From Candidatus Levyibacteriota bacterium (GTDB lineage: Bacteria > Patescibacteriota > Microgenomatia > Levybacterales > UBA12049), in assembly GCA_016182225.1 (NCBI GenBank), contig JACOXV010000016.1:1-18475 (forward strand): a DNA stretch of 18,475 nucleotides, written 5' to 3'. The notes under the pieces are model-generated. The model did not search any database and was not told where the DNA came from. It saw nothing but the letters and a program-made list of their open reading frames with translations. This document shows, one piece after another, positions 1 to 6,850 of the stretch (within the stretch, counting starts at the first letter, position 1; every line of letters starts with the position of its first letter). The translations under genes were made by a program, and so were the position numbers.

Positions 1-114
1 GTTTATACCTCCAAATCATTTCCAGACAAATCAGATGCAAGAAAGCGGGAAATTCAAATTAAAGGTTGGTCAAGAGAAAAGAAATTAAAACTAATAAGCG
101 GAGTTTGGAGGTAA
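1..114 (+). CDS. GIY-YIG-type endonuclease, C-terminal tail (5' end outside window)
   Basis: The window opens inside a plus-strand reading frame of 37 codons that ends with TAA at 112-114. It begins VYTSKSFPDKSDARKRE and continues with IKGWSREKKLKLI. A tyrosine/phenylalanine patch, then an alternating-charge 'SDARKRE' helix, then 'K-W-S-R-x-K-K' is the usual end of the small GIY-YIG nucleases (UvrC N-terminal domain-like, YhbQ type). The Arg/Lys-Glu of that helix belongs to the conserved catalytic-domain surface. The GIY-YIG motif itself would lie upstream and cannot be seen. Such proteins are small stand-alone nucleases of uncertain role that are abundant in Candidate Phyla Radiation genomes. 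A tRNA-like scrap follows four bases later. Confidence 0.62.
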   Translation, partial: VYTSKSFPDKSDARKREIQIKGWSREKKLKLISGVWR

Positions 115-117
115 AAT

Positions 118-144
118 TGAAGAGACCGAGCAGGATTCGAACTC
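118..144 (-). other. tRNA 3'-end-like fragment (possible attachment-site scar)
   Basis: Read on the minus strand, this stretch contains GAGTTCGAATCC followed by CTGC and a possible acceptor strand ending near TCTCTTCA. That matches a T-loop (TTCGAAT), the 3' half of a T-stem and an acceptor strand. The 5' half of the T-stem does not pair (ATGAG against CCTGC), and no anticodon or D arm lies upstream, so this is not a working tRNA. It overlaps the stop codon of the small minus-strand gene. A piece of tRNA 3' end next to a nuclease gene fits an integration scar, but a chance match is possible. Confidence 0.3.
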
Positions 145-331
145 ATGTTTGGATTGTCATATCAACCTTCTTTATTTTTAAGTCTGGGTCTCCAATATCC
201 TTTTCCCAATTATACCCATAGAAGTATTGCATTATTCCACAACATAAAAGGTAAACTGATTCCCGTATTTGTTTTAATTCTTCTTCTGAGGCATTGGGAA
301 AGTATTTTTTAATTTCATCCAACGGTAACAT
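143..331 (-). CDS. Small hypothetical protein, 62 aa
   Basis: I do not recognise the family. The protein starts MLPLDEIKKYFPNASEEELK, with an amphipathic helix-turn-helix-like N-terminus, then a cysteine/tyrosine-rich middle (YLLCCGIMQYFYGY), and a charged tail. The start at 331 is supported by a purine-rich, Shine-Dalgarno-like stretch (GGAAGGTGGTG) just upstream, which is unusual here because most neighbours have no leader. The opening resembles small proteins carried on mobile elements, where 'I-K-K-x-F-P-x-x-x-x-E-E-I/L-K' openings are common, but that is recollection of a general pattern and not an assignment. Its stop codon lies in the tRNA-like scrap, so it may belong to the same acquired segment as the GIY-YIG nuclease. 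Confidence 0.55.
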   Translation of the reverse strand: MLPLDEIKKYFPNASEEELKQIRESVYLLCCGIMQYFYGYNWEKDIGDPDLKIKKVDMTIQT

Positions 332-456
332 TTGTAATCACCACCTTCCTTAATTGAAGTGTAGAATATTCCAGGAGGGTAACAAATTAAGAAGTATTTA
401 AATGAACTTGGTTAAAGTAATTTTGGAATCAAAATAACCCTACCTCAAGAATAAGA

Positions 457-1083
457 TTAGGAGTTACTTACTTCAGCAACCACTCTTGTTGGTGCTCCGT
501 CAATTTGCAATTTGATAGGAAAAGCATAAATAGTAAATTGTTTACCTTCTAAAGCTGCTAAATTAGTGAGATTTTCAATTATTAAAATACCTTGTTTTAG
601 TAAAATTCTATGGATTGGGAATGGCTCGTGATCGACGCTGCACATATCAACGCCTACCATTTTGACTTTTTTTTCAACTAGATAATCTGCTATTTCTTCT
701 GTAATAGCAGGATAGTTGTCGTAATATTCAGATTGATAATAAACATCGCTCATGCCTGTATGAAATAAAACGATGCCTCCTTCATCAATAGGAACTTTTT
801 TAATCTCGTCTAAATCAAATCTTTTGCCATTGATTTTTACATAAACCCCTTTGCCGGTGAACTGATTAAGATCAATTTCGTCTAAACTTTTTCCTTGACT
901 AACCATGTGTCTTGGAGCGTCCATATGAGTTCCGGCATGTGTGCCAATACAAACATAATGATCCTCGTATCCATCTTTTTCTAAAATTCCAGCTGGCTCT
1001 ATTTTTGTTTTAGGATCACCAGGATAAACCGGTGTGTTTTCATTTATAGGTACCGACATATCAATTAGCTGAGGTTTATTCAT
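457..1083 (-). CDS. Cyclase family protein (kynurenine-formamidase-like metal-dependent hydrolase)
   Basis: This 208-residue protein belongs to the PF04199 cyclase/KynB family. The diagnostic metal-binding motif HAGTHMDAPRH is at residues 49-59 (H49, H53, D55 and H59 as ligands or catalytic residues). It is followed by D151-H152 in VGVDMCSVDH, the conserved Glu170-Asn171 (IENL), and a closing APTR near residue 200. The length matches single-domain family members. KynB opens N-formylkynurenine; other members act on cyclic amides or isatin, and the substrate cannot be read from this sequence. No tryptophan-degradation gene lies nearby, so kynurenine is not favoured. The start is 13 bases after the stop of the minus-strand serine hydrolase, so the two probably form an operon. 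No Shine-Dalgarno sequence is visible. Confidence 0.88.
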   Translation of the reverse strand: MNKPQLIDMSVPINENTPVYPGDPKTKIEPAGILEKDGYEDHYVCIGTHAGTHMDAPRHMVSQGKSLDEIDLNQFTGKGVYVKINGKRFDLDEIKKVPIDEGGIVLFHTGMSDVYYQSEYYDNYPAITEEIADYLVEKKVKMVGVDMCSVDHEPFPIHRILLKQGILIIENLTNLAALEGKQFTIYAFPIKLQIDGAPTRVVAEVSNS

Positions 1084-1096
1084 AAAAAATAAATTA

Positions 1097-1666
1097 TTAT
1101 TGCTCCAATATTTTATTCACTTCGTCTAATAACTTATCAAATTTAAGATATCCAGCTTTTGCGTTAAAATGCCCTGCATTTGGTACGAAATTAAGCTTAA
1201 CCCCTAAATGTTCTGATAATTGCTGTCCGTTTGCCAAACCAACATAAGGATCAGTATCGGATTGAAAAACTACAAAATTTTGTGCGTTTTTCTTAATAGC
1301 TTCCCAATCAAAAGAAAAACCACTAAAACTATTGTCTCGCTCATAGTTTAAGATAGGCCTAACCCCAATAGGTGTTCCTATAAAGAAAGCTGCTTTAACC
1401 GGATGTTTCAGCTGTTCAAGTATTCTGAGAGTGAAAATTCCACCTAAGCTGTGACCAATAAGGATAGTGTTTTCGTTAATATGTTGTTCGTAATCTTTTA
1501 AAACATCAAACCATTCACTAATTTTTGCTGGGACGACCGGAGGTGTTGGGAACTGTGGTACAAAGACGTTATATCCCTTTTTCTCCAACTCTTGTTTTAA
1601 CCAAGGGAACCAATTTTCTTCCGGATAACCTTCTGTGCCATGAAATATAAAAACTTCTGGCTTCAT
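1097..1666 (-). CDS. RBBP9/YdeN-like alpha/beta serine hydrolase
   Basis: This 189-residue protein opens with VFIFHGTEGYPEENWFPWL, the usual first strand and oxyanion loop of the PF06821 (RBBP9/YdeN) serine hydrolases. The nucleophile elbow GHSLGG puts the catalytic Ser at residue 73. The acid is most likely Asp139 in SDTDPYV and the base His166 in NAGHFN, so the triad is complete. There is no signal peptide or membrane segment, so it should be cytoplasmic. Family members hydrolyse small esters, and the natural substrate is unknown. It is the first gene of a two-gene minus-strand unit with the cyclase-like hydrolase. A -10 box (TATAAT) ends seven bases before the ATG, so the message is predicted to be leaderless. 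Confidence 0.87.
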   Translation of the reverse strand: MKPEVFIFHGTEGYPEENWFPWLKQELEKKGYNVFVPQFPTPPVVPAKISEWFDVLKDYEQHINENTILIGHSLGGIFTLRILEQLKHPVKAAFFIGTPIGVRPILNYERDNSFSGFSFDWEAIKKNAQNFVVFQSDTDPYVGLANGQQLSEHLGVKLNFVPNAGHFNAKAGYLKFDKLLDEVNKILEQ

Positions 1667-1673
1667 AGAAGTA

Positions 1674-1679
1674 ATTATA
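1674..1679 (-). promoter_or_regulatory. -10 box for the serine hydrolase operon (leaderless)
   Basis: On the minus strand a perfect TATAAT is preceded by TG and followed by seven bases and then the ATG at 1666. No convincing -35 box is seen. The expected start site falls on or next to the start codon. Confidence 0.6.
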
Positions 1680-1703
1680 CAGCAAAATTTAACAGAAAGT
1701 TTG

Positions 1704-1712
1704 TGCTATACT
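1704..1712 (+). promoter_or_regulatory. Extended -10 promoter for the 1727-1840 element
   Basis: TGCTATACT is a good extended -10 (TGnTATAAT-like) on the plus strand. It would start a transcript at about 1719, just before the long closing stem at 1727. There is no clear -35. It diverges from, and almost overlaps, the minus-strand hydrolase promoter. Confidence 0.42.
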
Positions 1713-1726
1713 GGCTCTTACCGAAT

Positions 1727-1840
1727 GATCCTTGTGGTGAAAGTATCCTCCTTCGCCTTACGGCTTCGGCGGGACAGGCCTTACTGTTAGGGAGCGAATG
1801 TTGACATCAGATTTGATGATTCATCTAAGCCACGAGGATC
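1727..1840 (+). ncRNA. Candidate structured RNA or small palindromic element
   Basis: The 297-base gap between the hydrolase and the YfhO gene holds no reading frame but is strongly paired. GATCCTTGTGG (1727-1737) pairs with CCACGAGGATC (1830-1840) over 11 positions, one of them a G-U. Inside are at least three hairpins: a GC-rich one near 1754-1778 (CGCC...GGCG), one at about 1779-1796 (CCTTA/TAGGG), and CATCA-GATT-TGATG at about 1804-1817, extended by GAAT/ATTC. The nesting suits a multibranched RNA. I cannot match it to RNase P, tmRNA, SRP RNA or a riboswitch I know. The ends are also flanked by GAAT on both sides, so a MITE-like insertion is the main alternative. The orientation is inferred from the upstream -10 only. 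From 1841 to 1963 I see only a short palindrome (AAACTCTGAGTTT, 1891-1903). Confidence 0.45.
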
Positions 1841-1963
1841 GAATTTGTTCATATACTCTATTGTGCATCTCTTAGACCAAATATATAAGCAAACTCTGAG
1901 TTTAGACCGTCAGACAGGAATAATTTGAAAAACTCGTTTAGTCTGTTTAAGATATCATTGGCG

Positions 1964-4402
1964 TCACATTTCAACAATTTGTATTTTTTTTGTAAAAAAC
2001 TCCGAGAAAAGAAAAGAAAGAGTAATTAAAACAGAAACAATTGATATAAAAGCCCCCCACCTGAAGGATATGGGTTCGAAAAGAAAAGAAACTATATGCT
2101 CTCCTTTTGGAATCTCTACCGCTCTAAAGGAAAAATCTGCTCTGTAAATCCTTTCCTCTTCCCCATCGACGAAGGCTTTCCAACCGGGATAATAATTGTC
2201 AGAAATAAATAATAGACTATCCCCTGTTGACAAGGTTTTAATAATTATTTCCTGAGGAGAATATTTTTCAAATATTACACTACCGCTGGATTTTGTATTT
2301 AAGCTCTTTGCAAACTTAGGGGTTTCATCAAGAATAAGAGTTTTATTCAAATCAAAATCGCCCGAGAACAGTCTATCAATTATTTTCTGATCGTTTTTTT
2401 CTACAACAAAATTATTTACCAAAAATGCCCTGGGAAGAGCCTTTTTGTATTCGAAAATAATCCAATCGTTATAGCTATAAACAGGAGTAAAATCCGACTC
2501 CGGAAATCTAGTCTGGGCTGAAAAAGTTGAGGTATCCGGATGATATTCAATGTATTTGATCCCCAGAAGAGACATAAGCCTAAGGCGGCTTTTGTTATCT
2601 GTAATTTTTTCTTTTTCATCAAGATGGGACATGGTAACCTCAATCCTTGGAATGTCACGGGTTAAAGTATTATTAGTCGCTGCAAACACAAGCTGACCGT
2701 ATCTATTGGAAAAAATCGGATCGAGTCCTTCAGGTGAATAAATCCGAAACTGTGTTGCTATATTCTCTCTTATTGGATCTCCGAAAGTTAAAAACCGATA
2801 ATTATCATTTGACTTTTCCTGTAGAAAAGAAAGTATTGGATGGGCCGGATAGAAGAATTCTCTATTTCCCAAAAAGAGATATTTATTAAAAAAATAAAGC
2901 TGTCCGAATAATATAATTATCAGAATAGATGTCTTTGAGATTCTTTTGAAATGAATTAAGACTGATGCTCCTAAGAGCATAAAAAGAGGAAGGATAGAGT
3001 TACGAATCATTATTGACGCATGGACTAGATTAATATTTTCCTTTAAACCAAGTACGGTTTTATTAATAAATGACAAAGTCTCCTGCGGTACTTTCGAAAA
3101 AAATAAACCATATAAAAATGGAATTAATACAATAACAATTGCCACAATAAAAACTTTCCTAAGATCTTTGTTCGCTTTTTCTTTTATCCACAAATCGACC
3201 CCGTAAGCCGAAAGAATTGCCAAACTAAAATGAGTAATTACATAGACTCTGGTGGGAACAAATTTTGAGATAAGAGGGACTCCAAGATTATAGAAAAAAT
3301 GCGTCAGAAAAGAATCAATTGTGAGAAAAAATGTCAGAATGGCAGATGCTGAAAAAAATAAAAGAACCCAGTCCTTTCTCCTTAAGCTTTTAATGATTGC
3401 AAAAATCGCAAATGCTAATGGGACTGCGCCTATATACAAAACTGTTTCATAATAAAGATCGCTTCTGCCAAAAAAGTTATATGCGCCCGGATTTCCGTAA
3501 ATATCAGGAGAAAACAAAGTAAAGACATGACTAATTGGCATAAGAAAAATATCAAATAAATAGTCTACTGATGAAGATGGTCTTGCAGATTCCCAATAGC
3601 TTTCGAGAGAAGGGAAAAATTGGACAGCAGATATCCCAAGAGATAGGATAAAAGCGCTTATTACCAAAAACAGATTCCTTACTTTTTCTTTATTTTGCTG
3701 AAAAATTCTAACCAAGGCAAACAAAAATGTAAAAACAAAAATATATAAAGCTACCTGGAAAAATCCTGCCAAAAATGAAAAACTTAATGCAAGGGTTATA
3801 AGAACGAAATGTTTAATTTTTTTTGAAACAAAGTAACTCTCCAGCGCGTAAAGAATTAGAGGAAGCCAAATAGCTGAATGCGAAACAACTACGTTTTCCT
3901 GACTCCAAACAATAATAAAAGCTGAAAAACCAAAGCAAAAAGATCCAATAAATGATGCAAGTTCCGAAATCCTTATTCTTCGAAGAAATAAATATGAAAG
4001 AAACATAGCTAAGAGAGGTTGAATGATTACAAACATTGACCAAACAGTCATTTGAGGTAAAAACTGATAAAAAATATTAAGAGGATAAAAAACAGCAGAT
4101 TGAAAATTTCCTAGATGAGGATTTCCGGAAAATATATAAGGATTCCAAAGAGGAATTGTTCCGCTTTTTAGTAATTGGTTGGTGAATGTTCTTGCGGGAT
4201 AAAAAATCCGGATGATATCTCCCCCAATTGGTTTGTTAGGAATACCAGTCTCCCAGGAAGGGAATTTATAAGTAGACCAAGGAGAATAATAGTGTGCGAG
4301 AAAATTGGATGGAAAAATAATTTTATCATCAATAAGTGCACCTCGATAAAGAAAAAGGAGAGAGAAGATCACAAAAAGAATAAGAAAGATTTTTTTCACC
4401 AC
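1964..4402 (-). CDS. YfhO-family polytopic membrane protein (GT-C-like glycosyltransferase)
   Basis: This 812-residue protein has an N-terminal membrane segment, a first outer loop with acidic residues (GGDIIRIFYPAR) and the IPLWNPYIFSGNPHLGNFQ block, about a dozen further hydrophobic helices to roughly residue 520, and then a soluble C-terminal region. That region ends in LLFISDNYYPGWKAFVDGEE and a last membrane helix. This arrangement is typical of the PF09586 YfhO family, whose characterised relatives act in glycosylation of cell-wall or lipid-linked polymers. Here it would be a lipid-sugar-dependent glycosyltransferase in the cytoplasmic membrane; the acceptor is unknown. It starts with tandem GTG codons (4402 and 4399), and a -10 box lies immediately upstream, so GTG at 4399 or 4402 is likely used without a leader. 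An exported glycosidase-like protein is encoded divergently next door, consistent with a surface-polysaccharide context. Confidence 0.85.
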   Translation of the reverse strand: MVKKIFLILFVIFSLLFLYRGALIDDKIIFPSNFLAHYYSPWSTYKFPSWETGIPNKPIGGDIIRIFYPARTFTNQLLKSGTIPLWNPYIFSGNPHLGNFQSAVFYPLNIFYQFLPQMTVWSMFVIIQPLLAMFLSYLFLRRIRISELASFIGSFCFGFSAFIIVWSQENVVVSHSAIWLPLILYALESYFVSKKIKHFVLITLALSFSFLAGFFQVALYIFVFTFLFALVRIFQQNKEKVRNLFLVISAFILSLGISAVQFFPSLESYWESARPSSSVDYLFDIFLMPISHVFTLFSPDIYGNPGAYNFFGRSDLYYETVLYIGAVPLAFAIFAIIKSLRRKDWVLLFFSASAILTFFLTIDSFLTHFFYNLGVPLISKFVPTRVYVITHFSLAILSAYGVDLWIKEKANKDLRKVFIVAIVIVLIPFLYGLFFSKVPQETLSFINKTVLGLKENINLVHASIMIRNSILPLFMLLGASVLIHFKRISKTSILIIILFGQLYFFNKYLFLGNREFFYPAHPILSFLQEKSNDNYRFLTFGDPIRENIATQFRIYSPEGLDPIFSNRYGQLVFAATNNTLTRDIPRIEVTMSHLDEKEKITDNKSRLRLMSLLGIKYIEYHPDTSTFSAQTRFPESDFTPVYSYNDWIIFEYKKALPRAFLVNNFVVEKNDQKIIDRLFSGDFDLNKTLILDETPKFAKSLNTKSSGSVIFEKYSPQEIIIKTLSTGDSLLFISDNYYPGWKAFVDGEEERIYRADFSFRAVEIPKGEHIVSFLFEPISFRWGAFISIVSVLITLSFLFSEFFTKKIQIVEM

Positions 4403-4405
4403 ATT

Positions 4406-4433
4406 ATTATAATCAAGAAGCTATTAACTGCAA
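4406..4433 (-). promoter_or_regulatory. Promoter of the YfhO-family gene
   Basis: On the minus strand, TTGCAG (4433-4428), a 16-base spacer and a perfect TATAAT (4411-4406) lead into the tandem GTG starts only 4-7 bases later. The expected transcript begins at or within the first codons. Confidence 0.6.
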
Positions 4434-4492
4434 TACATGGTTTTTCTCAAAAAACATTTTAATTTTGTACTGTTTTGCTATATTTTGTCCCA

Positions 4493-4521
4493 TTGACATA
4501 ATTTGTCGTGAGGTGTAGTAT
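4493..4521 (+). promoter_or_regulatory. Strong promoter of a short intergenic transcript
   Basis: A perfect TTGACA (4493-4498), a 17-base spacer and TAGTAT (4516-4521) predict a start at about 4527-4529. A terminator lies about 75 bases further on, so the promoter serves a short RNA or a leader. Confidence 0.65.
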
Positions 4522-4527
4522 AGCGAT

Positions 4528-4609
4528 TACCCTCAAATACGAAAGTATTAGAAGGCAGGAGACTTTCGAAAGAATGTCACCCCGAAAAAGCCCCGCAAGG
4601 GGTTTTTTT
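4528..4609 (+). ncRNA. Candidate small RNA or attenuator leader, about 80 nt
   Basis: The stretch between the promoter at 4493-4521 and the terminator at 4585-4609 has no open frame. It holds a hairpin with a GNRA loop, AATAC-GAAA-GTATT (4536-4549), and CTTTCGAAAG at 4563-4572. An alternative pairing, GAAAGT (4541-4546) with ACTTTC (4562-4567), would compete with both. I do not recognise a known riboswitch or small-RNA family. Either it is a free-standing small RNA, or it is a leader whose terminator limits readthrough into the glycosidase-like gene at 4660. That gene has its own -10 box after the terminator, which favours a separate RNA. Confidence 0.45.
4585..4609 (+). terminator. Intrinsic terminator
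   Basis: CCCC-GCAA-GGGG with a GNRA loop is followed by seven T and preceded by AAAAAG. The A-run pairs with the T-run to extend the stem. This is the only textbook intrinsic terminator in the window. Confidence 0.8.
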
Positions 4610-4621
4610 GCGGCCAAAAAT

Positions 4622-4650
4622 TTCTGATTAAGCCATATTTGAGCTATAAT
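4622..4650 (+). promoter_or_regulatory. Promoter of the exported glycosidase-like gene; decides its start
   Basis: A weak TTCTGA (4622-4627), a 17-base spacer and a perfect TATAAT (4645-4650) end nine bases before ATG 4660. An in-frame TTG at 4639 would lie across this promoter and is therefore not the start. Confidence 0.55.
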
Positions 4651-4659
4651 GCGATTTGG

Positions 4660-5793
4660 ATGAAATTAATAATAGTCGTATTTATCGCATTTTTTTTAGC
4701 ATTCACTCCCCTATCCGTTCTTGCAGTAGAAAACCCCTTAGATAAACCAAACAATAAAATTGGAATTCACATTCTATTTCCTTCGGAACTTGAAGATGCC
4801 TCAAAATTAGTAAACTCGAGCGGTGGAAGCTGGGGTTACGTGACTATTCCGATTCAATCCGGCGATAAAGACTTAGAAAAATGGCAGATCTTTATGGATG
4901 ATGCAAGAAGATTACGCCTTATTCCTATAATAAGACTCTCAACAGAGGGAAATTACTTCAACACTTCTGTTTGGAGAAAACCAGAGCCCTCCGACGTAGT
5001 TGATTTTGCTAATTTTCTTAATTCCTTGGATTGGCCGATTAAAAATAGATACATTGTGGTATTTAACGAAGTAAACAGAGGCGATGAATGGGGAGGATCT
5101 CCTGATCCTGCCGATTACGCAAATCTCCTAAACTTAGCAGTTTCTGTATTTAAATCACGTAATTCTGACTTTTTCATTATTTCGGGAGGACTTGATAATG
5201 CATCAGCGGACATTCCGGGACAATCCATCAATTCGCTTAATTTCTTGTCTCTTATGAATGATGCTGTTCCTGGAATTTTCAATCAAGTCGATGGTCTATC
5301 AAGCCACGCATATCCAAATCCCGGCTTTTCTCAACCTCCGGATGTGGTTTCATCAAGCAGTATTGTTTCTTATAGATTCGAAAAAGAAACAATCTCAAAT
5401 TTCTCTAATAAAAACCATCCAATCTTCATTACAGAAGCGGGCTGGCCAACCACATCGGTCCTGGAAGAAAAAGCATCAGAATATTTAAAAAAAGCTTTAG
5501 ATGAAATATGGACTGACGGTGAAATAGTAGCAATAACTCCTTTTCTACTTAAAGCAGGAAGCGGACCTTTTGAAGGATTTTCTTTTATAAAAAACGACGG
5601 AACAAATGGGAAATATTACCAAGCTATTGAAAATTTTAAAAAAATATCCGGAAAACCAACTATTAATAAGAAAAGTGTTTTGGGTAAAAAGGAGAAGAAA
5701 GATTTACCTATAATCGATTTTCGCTCGGAAGAAGATCGAAAAATAAAAATAAAAACTGCAGAAATTCTATTCAGGTTCTTGATAAGGTTTTAG
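4660..5793 (+). CDS. Exported glycoside-hydrolase-like TIM-barrel protein (clan GH-A type)
   Basis: With ATG 4660 the product has 377 residues and begins with a clear signal peptide: MKL, a hydrophobic run, then SVLA with likely cleavage near residue 22. The barrel starts at NKIGIHI. The acid/base Glu is probably E137 in FNEVNRGDEWGG, at the end of strand 4. The nucleophile is probably E259 in FITEAGWPT, at the end of strand 7, which is the spacing and context of retaining clan GH-A enzymes (GH5/GH39-like). HAYPNPG in between fits the substrate cleft. The last 50 residues are Lys-rich and unlike the barrel. Substrate is unknown, probably a beta-linked glycan. ATG 4660 was chosen over an upstream TTG because of the signal peptide and the promoter position. 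It is divergent from the YfhO-family gene. Confidence 0.75.
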   Translation: MKLIIVVFIAFFLAFTPLSVLAVENPLDKPNNKIGIHILFPSELEDASKLVNSSGGSWGYVTIPIQSGDKDLEKWQIFMDDARRLRLIPIIRLSTEGNYFNTSVWRKPEPSDVVDFANFLNSLDWPIKNRYIVVFNEVNRGDEWGGSPDPADYANLLNLAVSVFKSRNSDFFIISGGLDNASADIPGQSINSLNFLSLMNDAVPGIFNQVDGLSSHAYPNPGFSQPPDVVSSSSIVSYRFEKETISNFSNKNHPIFITEAGWPTTSVLEEKASEYLKKALDEIWTDGEIVAITPFLLKAGSGPFEGFSFIKNDGTNGKYYQAIENFKKISGKPTINKKSVLGKKEKKDLPIIDFRSEEDRKIKIKTAEILFRFLIRF

Positions 5794-5806
5794 CCTGTGA
5801 TATAAT
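5779..5806 (+). promoter_or_regulatory. Promoter of the YkuK-like gene
   Basis: TTGATA (5779-5784), a 16-base spacer and an extended -10, TGA-TATAAT (-10 at 5801-5806), overlap the end of the preceding gene. The leader before ATG 5822 would be about nine bases. Confidence 0.65.
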
Positions 5807-5821
5807 TATCCGGCACATTTT

Positions 5822-6343
5822 ATGGAAACAATTGATATCGATAAGGTTTTATTTGAAAACATCACCGATGGCATTTTAAAAACCGACCAAGTAATAGGAC
5901 AAATAAGAGAATTTTTGGAAGAACGGCCAAACGCTGAATACAGTCTGGTAATTGGAACAGACTCTCAGGAAAAGCTATCGCTTGCCAACGGCACCAAAAA
6001 AATTAACTTGGTAACAGCGGTCTTAGTCCACAGAAGAGGATTTGGCGGCAGATATTTTTGGAATAGAACATACAAAAACAACATTCACACTCTGAGAGAA
6101 AAAATTTACGCCGAGACCATGACATCTCTTAATTTTGCGTCTGTTTTTGTTCCGCTTCTGAAAAAGGGCCTAAACGGACACTCTCCTAAATATAACCTTG
6201 AAATTCATATAGACGTAGGCGAACATGGAGACACGCGAGAAATGATAAAAGAAGTGGTTGGTATGGTTACAGGCAGCGGATACATAGCCAAAACCAAGCC
6301 TGACGCTTACGGTGCCAGCTATGTTGCAGACAAACACACATAA
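5822..6343 (+). CDS. YkuK-like (DUF458, RNase-H-fold) protein
   Basis: This 173-residue protein carries IGTDSQ at residues 44-49, the first acidic residue of an RNase-H-like fold. It then has long strands (INLVTAVLVHRR), LEIHIDVGEHGDTREMI with further acidic residues, and the ending AKTKPDAYGASYVADKHT. This ordered set is that of the PF04308 family (Bacillus YkuK), a predicted ribonuclease-H-like protein. The length matches the family. No function has been shown for the family that I can cite, so a nucleic-acid role is inference. It has its own promoter, so it is not strictly dependent on the glycosidase-like gene. A GC-rich hairpin begins inside its stop codon. Confidence 0.82.
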   Translation: METIDIDKVLFENITDGILKTDQVIGQIREFLEERPNAEYSLVIGTDSQEKLSLANGTKKINLVTAVLVHRRGFGGRYFWNRTYKNNIHTLREKIYAETMTSLNFASVFVPLLKKGLNGHSPKYNLEIHIDVGEHGDTREMIKEVVGMVTGSGYIAKTKPDAYGASYVADKHT

Positions 6344-6360
6344 CTCGCCTGCTGGCGAGT
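6343..6360 (+). repeat. GC-rich hairpin overlapping the stop codon
   Basis: ACTCGCC-TGCT-GGCGAGT forms a perfect 7-bp stem starting in the TAA of the YkuK-like gene. No T-run follows, so it is more likely an mRNA 3'-end stabiliser or a dispersed palindrome than an intrinsic terminator. Confidence 0.6.
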
Positions 6361-6379
6361 AATATCAAATGCCAAATGA

Positions 6380-6418
6380 CAAATATCAAATAAGCAAATA
6401 TTGGAAATTTGATATTTG
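6380..6418. repeat. AT-rich inverted repeat
   Basis: CAAATATCAAAT (6380-6391) and ATTTGATATTTG (6407-6418) are perfect 12-bp inverted arms around a 15-base loop. The left flank has two more imperfect CAAAT-type units. It sits just before the metallopeptidase-like gene and may be an intergenic repeat or an operator. Confidence 0.6.
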
Positions 6419-6444
6419 AAATTGGTATTTATTGGAGATTCTTT

Positions 6445-6840
6445 ATGCGGAGCAGAAAGTTAGAGTGGGAAGAAGCAAAAGACGTTAAAAAAGATATAAA
6501 GGAAATTGTAAAAGTTTTAAATCTTAACTATGTTAAACCCTCAAGAATTTTCTGCTATCGATCTTATGGATCATCTTCAAGAGCCTATGCAAGAATCTGG
6601 GCTATACCAAAAATCTTCCAAAGAGCGCTTAACATAGAACCTGCATATGTCGTAGAGGTTTTGGCTAAATATTATGATAAAAAAGACGATGACACTAAAA
6701 AATCTATTTTGATTCACGAGCTTCTCCACATTCCCAAAAACTTTTCCGGCGCCCTACTTTCCCATCGTGGACGAAGTAGACATTTAGGACGAGATGCAAA
6801 TATATTATTCAAAGAATATAAGCGCTTAAGGAACCAATAA
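6445..6840 (+). CDS. Small putative zinc metallopeptidase (phage/archaeal metallopeptidase-like)
   Basis: With ATG 6445 the product has 131 residues. The zinc motif HELLH (H91-E92-x-x-H95) follows the helix KKSILI. Further His residues in SHRGRSRH (H107, H113) could supply the third ligand. The N-terminal half, with the RIFCYRSYGSSSRAYARIW block, and the overall size fit the small 'putative phage metallopeptidase' family found in archaea, phages and CPR bacteria. Substrate and role are unknown. There is no signal peptide, so it should be cytoplasmic. ATG 6445 is preferred over an in-frame ATT/ATG-like extension to 6409 because GGAG (6434-6437) lies seven bases before it and the extension would cross the inverted repeat at 6380-6418. 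Confidence 0.72.
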   Translation: MRSRKLEWEEAKDVKKDIKEIVKVLNLNYVKPSRIFCYRSYGSSSRAYARIWAIPKIFQRALNIEPAYVVEVLAKYYDKKDDDTKKSILIHELLHIPKNFSGALLSHRGRSRHLGRDANILFKEYKRLRNQ

Positions 6841-6850
6841 CAGTTTGACA

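Noticed and set aside
118..190. Complete tRNA gene on the minus strand
   Set aside because: Only a T-loop and part of the acceptor strand are seen; the T-stem does not pair and no anticodon arm is present.
4175..4462. 95-aa plus-strand frame at the YfhO-like gene start
   Set aside because: It is antisense to the conserved N-terminus of the YfhO-like protein and the promoter, with a composition typical of a shadow frame.
4639..4659. TTG start for the glycosidase-like protein
   Set aside because: It lies across the TATAAT box, and the signal peptide begins properly at ATG 4660.
6343..6360. Intrinsic terminator after the YkuK-like gene
   Set aside because: The hairpin is good, but no T-run follows on either strand.
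6380..6418. CRISPR-like repeat
   Set aside because: The units are inverted, AT-rich and irregularly spaced, with no spacers and no cas genes.
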